Below, piece by piece: positions 10,913-22,700 of a stretch of 64,000 nt of DNA. Numbering within the stretch: the first letter of the stretch is position 1; each line of letters begins with the position of its first letter. Origin of the DNA: Stratiolaelaps scimitus (Eukaryota; Arthropoda; Arachnida; Mesostigmata; Laelapidae); assembly GCA_019614645.1 (NCBI GenBank), contig JABWDB010000018.1:744001-808000 (forward strand). Reading direction: 5' to 3'. The translations under genes were made by a program, and so were the position numbers. The notes below the pieces were generated by a model. That model saw nothing but the letters and a program-made list of their open reading frames with translations. It was not told the DNA's origin and made no database searches.

Positions 10913-13887
10913 ACAAAAGACTCAGCTAACCTTAATGCCGTCATGCGAGTCGCTTCCATCTGTACCATATCGTAGACGTCTTCCTGTATCCATGCTTGCC
11001 TTCACTGCTGTTGAACTAGATCCATGTGAATCGACCGTATTAGGTGTCCTTATGATCCGTTCGCTGGTTGGATGAGCTGACGGCCAGGTGTTCGCTTCCG
11101 GTTCGAGTAGTATAGTAGTCTCGGAGTTTCTTTTTTATGACACATGCGCAGCAAATACGATCGCCAAATTGGTTAGATAGGTCAGATATCCACACATTTG
11201 ACTGACTTCATTCATACCACGCAGTATGTGGCTACGGTCGTACCTTCTATTGTGTTCCAGTGACCGATTCGTCGATTGGGGCCATGATCAACGATCGTAT
11301 AACTGCGACATCCTAAATAGCTGATACATTGCATATTCATCCAAATGGCTGGCCGTTTGGAAAGCCATGTACGAAGTACAAAAGAGAAAACAGCATGAAT
11401 ACTGGTACTCAGTATGTGTTGTGTTGTGCCATCTATTATTATAGAAACGAATCTTCTTTGATTCAGGTTTTAATTTAAAAAAATTATATATATATATATA
11501 TATATAGAAAGGTGCGGTGTCTCATCAGATCTCAGGTCTAGTACCTGAGTTCTAAGCTAATCCATCCCTGTGCATTAAATGCAAGTCGACGGAATTGACT
11601 CAAATAGCTGAAGTCATTTTTGACAGCTGTCGCCAACTGTCATACATCATATACAAATATATGCAATCAATATAACATAATTCGATATTTGATCATTTGT
11701 ATGACCAATGGATGCCGTACGATCTCGGGCCACATCAGTGTTGGAACATGTGAAGCAAACGTATTCAGACGCTCGCGATAATATTAATATACTGAGTCGA
11801 TACAGACGTCATAGACGATTTGTAAAAGAAAAAATAATAAAATACAAAAACAATAAATGTCTGCGTTGTTGGTTGAGGTCACCAGTTCGCGAGGGAAGCC
11901 CCACAGATGTGGTTTTTTTTTTTGCAATTGCGAGCTTCTGACAAGACATTTGTCAACTTTAGCGTCGCCAATATTCGATAAAATCTTCCGTGTTCGATTG
12001 AAGGTGTGTGGCTTCTCGCTCCGTTTGCTCTCATCTATCATAGCCTTCAACAGGAACGCTTAGCCGCCAATCTCAATGCACACGGAACTGACACACTATA
12101 CAGAGTTGGACTTTGTGCGTTTCGTGCGACGACATCGCTTGCATTGATCGTACGGTCTCAGGACATGATCCAAAAGGTCTGATACGGGCGGCCTCTGTCG
12201 CTAACGGAAGCCGCGTGTCGAAAAATTGTCGAAAGGTGCAGGTCACGCGGTCAAGTCGAATTTGATACCCGGCGGAAATTTGAACGCCGAAAAAAGGTGA
12301 CTCAAAGCTTCGCTTAGATGCCACCGAAATCTACTCGAGGACATGATACATTTGCTAATGTAGTAACAATAATAATAATTATCATCATCATAGAAGTAAA
12401 CGGTAGGCTTCAGACGAGGATCCTGGATGTGGATGCTATGGGAAATGTCTCTTTTGAAACTACACCACATGCATAAGTAGGTTAGAAAAATGGCGATGGC
12501 ATTCGGCTTGCGAAACTCTCGCTAAGGCGAAGCAGGTAGAACTCCAGAGCCACAACCGACCATAAAGTCCCACTATCGATGCTGGACAGAGACTCAGAGA
12601 TTTTTCAAAATCTATTCTATTCTAAATATGAGCACACCGAGTGGTTTTGGGCAACGTGAATATCATTACATTCACTGTTCGTAGTAGTTCATGTAAATTG
12701 CACACTGATCGGGATCGGGGCTGCACGCAATAGTGACCATTGCAGGGAAATATATTCGCCCTTCCGAAAACTAACGATCGCTTTTTTGGTGAAATTCTAA
12801 GAAGGAATTTTTGTTGATAATCACCCAATAATACTTGTTTGGTGATAGTCACCATGTTCGGTATGTTCATCATCATTATGCTGTGTTAATTGCGTTTTCT
12901 CGGGATCCAAATGGGACAAGTCCTCAATCATAGAACCGCCGAACTTTTTGACATACGTTTAAAATAGTTTAAAGTTAATATTAAGCAATTCAGTCTATAT
13001 GTATTTCGATCATTTATATTACCTCGAACAGATCTCCACTTTGGAAATCTAAGGCTGCCAAAAATCATCACTAATGTTCAAGTTCAAATTTCATAAACCT
13101 TAAGCGAAAACCCCTAGGAAATAATTCTCACTATTTAACAATGAACTGTCGCCTTAACATAGACATTTTTCTAGATACCTCATCACCCCGCCCCTCACCG
13201 GGAGCCGTGGTTGTCCACTGTGAGCAGCTGAGGTGAACAGCGCCGATCTCCCAGCGCCGATCTCTTCCCCTCAGTTCAGTGCACGAGGGCTCTAACCCAA
13301 GCGGGTAGAGCTGGCCCTTTCCACGCGGTCACGACCGGCTCTCATCGTGCCAAACGATACGAAGCATTTATTCGCCGCTGGTGGCCCAGGCCAAACTCGA
13401 GCCTCTGTCAAACTCGCGGCAAAACGTGACTGCACTGTACACTTCATTCAGTAACAACGCGTATTGAGGTCAGTGATACCGTAGCGGTCTACCGTGGTGT
13501 ATTGTATCTACACTGTGCGGCACCTAACCCAGTGTCAGAGTTAACTATACTCCTGTCAGACGTGGTGCGCATCGGTGCACCGTTGATTTCGGCACGATGC
13601 GATTTCGTCCATTTGCGAAAATGTTTAAGGCTTGTAGGTTTTTCCAGTAACTTCCAAGTAACCTCTGTGATTTCCCGTAATTTCCAAATGCACGTGTTTA
13701 TTGTTCACGAGGCTCGTATCTGCTACCTCCGGCCGTTTAGACAAGCAGAGATTGAATAGATTTTCACATCCATTCGTACTGAAATCGCATCAAAAACGTT
13801 AGCTATATTATGGTTGTCTATTATCGGCCCTCGGTGGCCTTCTGACAATTTAATTGCAAAGTCTGATAATTGCTGTTGACATTTCAG
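10913..13887. other. Intergenic region
   Basis: Holds a TA microsatellite (11485-11506) and a GC-rich patch with a 14-base tandem repeat (agcgccgatctc twice, near 13238-13263). No gene was supported. Confidence 0.35.
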
Positions 13888-13907
13888 GGCACGACCGTGT
13901 TAATAGC

Positions 13908-14141
13908 ATGACTGACAATGCCCAGTATACGGTGACGACAAAGGACTTAAGCTTCTCGGCGTTGTACAACATGACTACCGATGAGCTCTGGAACCTTTGG
14001 AACGTGTTGGTTGACAGGAGCGACATCTGCTCGATGCTCGTTAAAGGAATTGCGGTTGGCCTGATTATCGGACTTCTGCGCAAAGTTGTTACAAGATTCT
14101 TCGCACTCGATGAACGGGACCAGCGTGAGCATCAAGACTAA
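13908..14141 (+). CDS. Small membrane protein ORF, 77 residues
   Basis: The ORF starts at the first ATG after a good acceptor (gttgacatttcag, 13887/13888), suggesting that an upstream non-coding exon is spliced on. The protein has a polar N-terminus with Asn-x-Thr (NMT), an amphipathic stretch (DELWNLWNVLVDRSD), one membrane segment (GIAVGLIIGLL) and a basic-then-acidic C-terminus (RKVVTRFFALDERDQREHQD). It ends about 200 bases before the ATG of the channel-like gene on the same strand. The family is not recognised. It could be a separate small gene or an alternative first exon region of the channel locus. Confidence 0.45.
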   Translation: MTDNAQYTVTTKDLSFSALYNMTTDELWNLWNVLVDRSDICSMLVKGIAVGLIIGLLRKVVTRFFALDERDQREHQD

Positions 14142-14342
14142 AAAATCTACTTGAAGATCGAACGACGCGTCTCTGCAGTATCCTTCCAAGTGAACTGTCA
14201 TTCTATCTATGTGGTGCCTAGCGTTTTTCCGTAACGACTGTACGGGCGCGTAACAATCACCCGCGCCAAGTCATTTTAGTGTAGCTAGTTGTGGTTAGTT
14301 CAGTTTTTCCTTAAGTGCTTAGGTTCCGACAATAATCTTCCA

Positions 14343-17300
14343 ATGGCTGGCGTCGCACACTTTGTGAACTCTGTACGCCACTGTCCGTGGGTAAAACCGC
14401 TATTTCTGCGGGTTGCTCTATCAGTGATGATCATACTGTACGCTGTAACTGGGGCGGCCATATTCGTAGTAATTTTGGCGCCTTCAACACAGGAGCTATA
14501 TGTGCGGGATAAAGTGGCTAGGATTAGAAACGACACCGCGACTCTGTTGGTCGCCGAACTGCAAGCGAACTCCGAGTCTGACAAAGTGGCTCAGATGATT
14601 GCAAGGTCAGTATCAGCTGTAAAGATATATATATATATATATATACACTCAGTACGTAGTAATTAATTTATTTTACAGAAACACCGAGTGATGTTCATAT
14701 TTGATCGAGCAGTGTCAATTGACCTGCTAGTGTCCATAGTGTACCCATACAGGTAATTTTTAGTCAACAACAATTTTGGCTGAATATTAGAGTTATTTAA
14801 AAAAAAAACAGTTTGAGGGCAATGGCTATTTGCTTGACACCTTCGATTTCAACGAGCTCAAATGCACGCATTGATCGGGAAAGCTGAGGAGTATTATTCT
14901 AATCCTTAAAATAAACAGGAGAGATATGTAGCAAAAAGATGGTCAGGGTTGTAATTACGGGTATCTTTCCCTTACGTCTCGTTAGATGCTGCGGGAGTGG
15001 TCACGACTGGTCTAAATATAAATTACAGTTCCGTTACACAATAGCTTGCCCGAGCCTGAATGCTCACGAAACGATTCAGGCTTTGTTGTCAGAGGACTGC
15101 TTTCATTAATTTACTCAATCCTGATCAAACTTCAGAGGACAGTTTGTTTCAAGTATGTTAATTACCAAAGTCACTAGACCCTCTCTCTGACAAACAAAGG
15201 CGGCTCCACTTAGCGATTTCTGATTGTTTTCTCAAATTATCTTTTGACCTGCATACGCTACCACGTACAAATAACATTATTCAACGTATAATAACACCTA
15301 CTCGCATAAACCATCGCAAATGATTCGTAGAATATTCGCATACAGGGCGCTTACGACACTGTCGTTGCTATTTGTCGTAGGGCATGAGACAAAATTGTCA
15401 TATGCACTTGTCAGCCGATAGCGGCAAGGCAACAATTCATTGACAGACAAAGCCTGATTACTTTTAAGCGTCCCCTCTAACGCCTGTCCTGCACCACGTG
15501 TCCCCTGGGCAAAAAGCAGCCTTCCTCGATCTTGTGGATCTCGATGTCCAAACCTTTTCTCTATGCGAGATAAGAGATCCAGAGATGATCTTTAAAACGA
15601 TTACCAAACGTAACAGAAGAAAGTTAAACGACTCTTGACATCTACTCGTGGAACTCATTACTATAGATTATGATTCTTCGTGTGATTCAGTGAACGATTT
15701 TTGGAAATCTGTTTCCAGAGAAACAGGGTATAAATCGAAACAGCGGTCAACTACCGACTAGTCCCAGATGCACCTTTACAAAATGATACAACCGATTCAG
15801 CAAAGATCACTGAATTCGAATACTTCACAAGCACTTTGCGGCAGTTTGTAAATCATAAGCAACACGTTTCGCACCATATCGCTTTTCATTCTTGTCGTCC
15901 GCCGGAAAGGCTCTCCAAATCTCCCCATCTGAGCGCTTTTCCAAATGTTCAGAAACACAAGAGGCTCAAGGACGAGGTGCATGTATGATGTACCAGGAGT
16001 GCTAAATAAATGATGCAGGTTCTTGTTAACAACGCTCTTAATTCACCGCCTTAGCGCCTCTGCCTGCAGTGCGACACCTTACCGCGTATCGTTTGACATG
16101 TCTGCGTAACGACACTTAATTCGAAAGGTGACTCGACCGACCTATGAAACAAAAAGGTCGATTTCGTGTGCACTCCGTCGGGACAAAATGTTTGAAAAAT
16201 ATATCTGTAAGCCCATGAACAACTCGTTGACTGCATCGGGAATTTACAATAAGCGACGCTTTTATTCCTCTTACCTTACATTTTGTTTATAGATGACATG
16301 TCGTATGTCGTATATAAAGGTCCTCTAATCGCTTACGTAAGTCACACCAGGCAACAAGAGCGATTTAAAACGGAAGTAGGTTATCATTAGCTATATTCTG
16401 TAAACCAACTCTGTCCCGATACAATTCTAACTATTAAGATGCAATTGATTGGCACTGCCGTATCATATGGGAAAAGATACGACAGAAAGTATTTTTTTAT
16501 AACTTCTAGCCCTCAACACGAATCGCACCCGTGCCAGCAAACAGCCCAACGCAAGATAGTATACGAGATACTACCTGAATCCCATTGGCAAACCATGTTG
16601 ACTCTGTGACTCCATCGTGGCGAGGGTTAAAATGAGGAGCATTCTCCTGCCATTTCACTTCTTCAGAATAAGTAAATTAATTAAAAACAATATTTGGCAA
16701 AAAGAAACAAGTTTTTATGGTGTTAATGGTGGTACTAGAACCAACTTTTACAGCAACTGCTCTACTATGCATATCAATGTTGGAACTTTAGGAAATCGGG
16801 AAATCGTAGCAACTAAAATTTGGCATTTTCGGCACAGCAAACTCGAAATTGTCTCAATCGATAAATACAATGTGGTAAACTAGAATGAAGTAAAAATCAA
16901 CTGAAGATGAATGTGTTTGCATAACAGCTGTTACATCGTCATAGTCAACTGAGTCTTGGTCATTTGTGCAGCGCGGATGTATAGTATATTTCAAGCGAAA
17001 CTGCATTTTTTTCAGGTCAGATGAGCTATTTACGATGAAATTTATGAACCTCCATAGGTCACTTACCTGCATACTATATATATTGTTCCTGCAGGTGTGT
17101 TTGTTATACAATACACTTTCATGGAAACTTGAAAGAGGTGTATTCAGTTAGTTCGAGTCCATTCGTCGCAAGACACAAGTTTCTCCTAAGCGTGGTCTAT
17201 TATAGTAACGATCCACATTAGCCACATACTACAACCTGATAATGCACCGAGAGGGCCAGTAATTTGGGCAATGCAATTTGAAACAGGGCGACCATTAACA

Positions 17301-19702
17301 AAATTCCGCAAAGGTTGTGTTCTGTGTGACGCATCCAGTGGTCCCAATAGGAAGACAAAGATGTCGTAAGTCCCCGTCTCAAAATAGACACAACATAATG
17401 ATAACGACAGCAGACCTGCGAAGCCACACCTATTTAAAGTTAGATATAGACATCTGTCATCTTGATTGCCACTTCATGGTTATAGGCCAATGCTTTATGG
17501 ATAGAAAAAAGAGGAGGATGCCTCGTAACTGACACAAAAAGAAGTGACCAAGAGGACCGAGTCTTCTGTCCACAACTAAGAAGTGAATGTAGCGACCGAG
17601 AACTTTTCAGCAACGCTCACAGGTCGCTATAAAGGAAGCTTTTTATCTCCTGAAACGTATATATATATATATATATATATCTTGATTTGGCACACATTAT
17701 CGGCTGGTCTACGTAAACATGTCATACTATCTAGAATAAATTGATTTCGGGTTGGCTTCAGCCGAGCGACAATGCAAATGTTCAACGGTGGGAATCGGTC
17801 CCTTGTGTGCACCTATGTGTTGCACCTCCGGCTGCTGGGCAGCCGCGCACGAATACACCATATCACCGGGCTCGACCGTGAAGTCGCACTAATTACCATA
17901 AAGATATCTTAAGTGGTTCCCACTCCCGCACCAACCTAAAAGATGAAATATTGCTGCATAAAAGATTTGCACGCCGGATTGCCATTTATCGTATCGATGA
18001 ATAATTAAAACCTTCTTAATGGATTTAACCCAGCGGCGAGCGAGTTTGAACTGAACTCTGCGGATGTATATTTAACAGAGTTCCCGACAGTTCCAAACGT
18101 TAAGTTACATTTTTATGTATCGTCAATAATTCCGATTTTGCACAGCTTGCATTTGCAGCTGCTGCAGTTGTTGTTACACTAACGAGCTTCAACCTTGACA
18201 AATCAGTGTAAACATTAACAGCTTCGTAGCTATCCCGTTGTGGCTACGATTCTAAGTTTCCTTCATCGGTACGAGGTCAAACATTTTGAACAACACTTGT
18301 TCACTTCCAAGCCAACTATTCCTCGGAAATACGGCAATTTCAATACTGGTGTCCAACGAAAAGTGGCTCAGAGCCACATCGTACATTCTTGAATACATAA
18401 AATTTGAATTAATTAATATGAATACATTAATATGAATATAACGCTATTGACTATTAAAACTTAAACATGTGGAAAAATTATGCATTTTGCCCTATTGACG
18501 GTTGTATATCGTCCAGAGTCCTATCGGGCAAAGTTGGATCGTGCAGACTTCCGATCGACATTAGTTAAATATGGACACAGTTATGACAGAGCAGCACCCA
18601 GCATGTATACAAACATACGCGCGAATGTCGAACATCTCTGACTAACGTTAATTAGGCGCAGGACAGAGCAGCAGCTAACAGCGCACAGGCCGAACTCGTC
18701 AGAAAGATCGATAATTATCGATCAACCATTAATTCAATATGGCTTCGGATTAGTGGTCCATTGACTGTGCAACTGGTGGCTGCGTTTTTTAGTTACAATA
18801 GACTTAATGTTGTTTCAAACGACAATTGCAATAATTGGTACCTGTTATTGTTTTCGTTAAATTGGTATCTTGGAACATTGTCGTTCGATGTTTCTCAGCT
18901 TTAAGTTGCCTGATATGGTTGGATCCAGCCATACCGAAACAGATGGGAAAGAGAATACGAGCATATTGGCGTCACGTCAATCAAGTAGGAGGCAGGAAAA
19001 TGTACACTAAACAAATTAGCACTTTGATAATTGCCCAAGGCCATGGGACAGCTGACTTTACGATATGGTATCTTTCATAGATGTAAATAGAGCCTCGATT
19101 TGGTGCACGCGGGCAGTTTTCTTTGTTCCATTTCTTTCTCTAAGGCCCAAAGCTATTGACTTTTGTGGAAAAGTCAACTTTTTTCTCAATGAAACGTCAC
19201 CGGAGCTTAATGCTGTCTAGCCTGCGAATCTCGGCCGAGACGGATCTCGAGGATCCGCAAATGTTGCTTGTGTTTTTCGAAACTCGTTTGTCCGTTGGGT
19301 ACAAATTTTGAGCACAATTTTGCACTGCGAAGCTATCATCAAAGACATTCACTATATTTAGAGGGTGTATGTGCCATCTTGTGTCTATTTTCGACCCCGT
19401 TGTCTACCGGCGTTCCACGCTCAACTTATATGCCTTCGTATTCTAGATATATTGCAGCTGTCCTTGACTTGCATATTCTTATGTCCTTGCTGCACAGGCT
19501 ACTTCAGACATATGAGCACGAACTGGAACGCAGCCGAGTCCTGAGTCCAGTCGATGAGCTTCTCCTGAGTACACGGGACGCAGGGATCGTCCGAAAGGAT
19601 TTTCGAGGGACGGACTTCGAGAATTCACTCTACTTCACTCTCTCACTCCTCACTGCAACTGGTATACACATTTACAAGAGATCACACAGACTCCCTTTGC
19701 AA

Positions 19703-19764
<62 letters not shown>

Positions 19765-22700
19765 GGATTCTTTTCTAAAGGAAAAATTGCACGAAACGAG
19801 TCCGTTCGAAAGCGTCTATCTTGGTTAGTCTTTCATAGGATTGCGTAGCCTAACGAACAGTCTGTACAGTAGATACTGCATGCATTTGCATGAATTCCCT
19901 CGATGGCCACTTCTGCCATGTACCATAAAAGCATCACATCACTGTAATACTGCTAAATAATTAACTCTCATTTTATCAATTAGACAATAGTATTAACGAA
20001 TACGTCTTGCTGATTCTCTGATTTCCTCATGGGCTCGGACAGCGTCAGGCAATCTATTACGATTACCCACCTTGGCCCAGCTAGTTGTTCTGATCTACAC
20101 GGCCATTGGGATACCGCTTCTATTGACCTGGGTTATCCTGATGGGACGATCAATGGCTCAGTTCTGGATAATGCTGTGTCTACACACGTGCTGCTGTGGA
20201 ATGACTCCCGTGGGTCGGGCCGACACCTCGCTATTTAAGAGGCTACTTGCTCGTTTCAACAGGCGACGTAGTGTCACGCCCGAGCTCAATGCGAAGAACG
20301 CATCAGGTAAACACGTAGTGCGATAATAAGCGCTATTGCGGAGAAACTTCGCCGTCCGGTAGGCATGTATTCGTCATGCCGTGTGATAGTGGTGGCAAAT
20401 TAGCAATTCAAATAACATACATACGCGCATACTCGTTGCTACGGAACAACAGCAGAACAACAGAAGGCCATTTTGCCTGTTTTGTATACGTTATTTTGTG
20501 ACAAAGTTTGAAGTTACTCTAGAACAAAGTGGCTAAGTTAAGATACCCCAGCCCCGCATTCAGATATTTTTACAATGTGATAACATTAGCCAATTCTCAT
20601 CATTGTTGCTATGCCTGCGTTCACGAAGCATGTCCACAACCATGATATAACCCAATCTCTCTAACGTGAACTATGCATATTCCATTCAGGTTCCTCCGCT
20701 ACGCCTAATCCGATATCAATCATTGACGAGCTGGTTGCCTCTGAGCGAAACGTCCTGGTGCAACCGGAAAATGTCGATGACTACTTTCGACTTGTGCGTG
20801 GCGATTTAGTTCTGCCAGTTTGGACGCTCTGCCTGTTCTTCCTGCTTTATGCTGTATTCGGAGCCACTTTCGGGGCAGTTACCCATGGCGTTTCGTTTAT
20901 GACTGCCCTCTTCTACGGTAAGAGCCTACATTATTAGGATGCACTTGATTCATGTCGACGAAAGAGAGTTCGTAGGGTTATTGTATATAGGCATTGAAAT
21001 AGGTGATTGGGTGCAGTTTTACCTTGTCTCATGATAAGATTAGGGAAGCTTGCGAAAGAGTCGAGAGAACAAAGTTGTATTATCCGAGTGGTCTTCAAAA
21101 CGATGCAACTGGCTGAAAAAGTATCGTACAGTCGTGCACTTGTGGACCATCCATTTCGTAAAAGTTCTACTATTATATAAATGAACATTGGTTTTTGAAC
21201 ATGACTCTACGATGATATTAAGAGCGTCTGGGCATGTTTGGTGTCTCATCTTCTGCTCCTAATTGTTATTCATCAGCAATAATAATCGATGCGGAACTCT
21301 GACCAGTCACGCTAACTACCCTTGTGGATCCTTCGCTGGTTGGCGAAATAGCTGACAAAATCAGTTTTCGTCGACTACGTTCTCGTATAATTTCATGGTA
21401 TTCTAAATTTGCTTTTATTTTATTTTCTCCCTTTTGGGGAATGCCACTGTAGATCTTGCAATCATGCGCGGTCTGTATTTCAAGGAGAGTTGCCCATTCT
21501 CTCGCCGTAAAGTTATCGTTTTTCTTCTGTCCTGCCTCAAGTGCTACAGGGCATCCACTTGAGGCCTCATCAAACCTCATCAAGTAGCCAAAAATAGGTC
21601 AAACACGAGAAAACAGCCTCTGTCGATCTTAACGAAGTAGCCTATTGGACTTACGACGTCTACAATTCAAGTACCTTGCATGGACTGTTTTAGTGTAGAA
21701 CGTCTGAAAGTACCACATGTTCGGCTTGAATTGTGTCAAAGATCAAAAAGCCTCACAAGTTACTGTAACAACATCACAATAGAAGATTTCAATATATAGA
21801 TAACTTCCGTTGTGAAGTTAGAGACGCGGCGTCCAACAGATACCCAGCTATTGTAGTCACGATGCGAGTACTCGATACAAGCAGTAACAAACTCGTCAAC
21901 CAGTACACAGTGTTCTGCCCACCGTCGAGCACATCGAATACGTTCGCTAAGACTGAACAGCAGCGAGCGAGGGAGGAGTGCTATTTCGGTCAATAAATTG
22001 TCGCCAAATCTACGGGAAAAAATCGGGCCAGCTTTAAGTAGGAAATGCGTCTGGCCGCCGCATATAGCCGAATACAGATCGCGTATAGTTTCGCCTAGCG
22101 GGAACGGGGTCGGTGAAGCCTTGACCTGGAGACCGCACAGCCAGGGCATACGTGACCCGTGATAGCGCCGGGTGACTGACACAGGCGAGTGGCTGCGGTC
22201 CAGCGATCATAGTACCTTATTTGACCGTGCCTAGACCATGTGCCTATGTGGTGTCACTTGTGCGGCAGAACATATTTAGGGGATATTGCTGCTGTCGCTG
22301 AAATTGGCAGCCGGGAGAGAAAGAGCTCAAAATTGGGTTGACCCCGCGTTGATTTTATCTTTCGAGGTGTACACCGTTGCGCACGCGGGCTTGGAACTGG
22401 TCGAGTGTGACGATTATACAAAAGGCAAAAGTTGTTGGCAAGGCCAAGTACCGGGCAGTGCAGTTGACTGGAGTGTGTATGTTCTCCATCATACATATTT
22501 ATTTGCATAGTAGCCATATTTGTGAGCGTTGTCGACTGCGCGTTCGTTCTAAGTAGTAAATGACTTTTAACTGTACTGTCCTAGATGATCCGTAGGGCGT
22601 TCCGCAAATGCACACCGACGCTACTGGGAACGATGTCAAGGTTGAGCGACTTCGTATGCGCTATATATATATATATACAACATACATGGTGTGTCTCTAT

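Noticed and set aside
19268..19828. 186-codon plus-strand frame taken as one protein
   Set aside because: Only 19498-19661 is exon. The rest is intron, including the TA microsatellite read as Tyr-Ile repeats.
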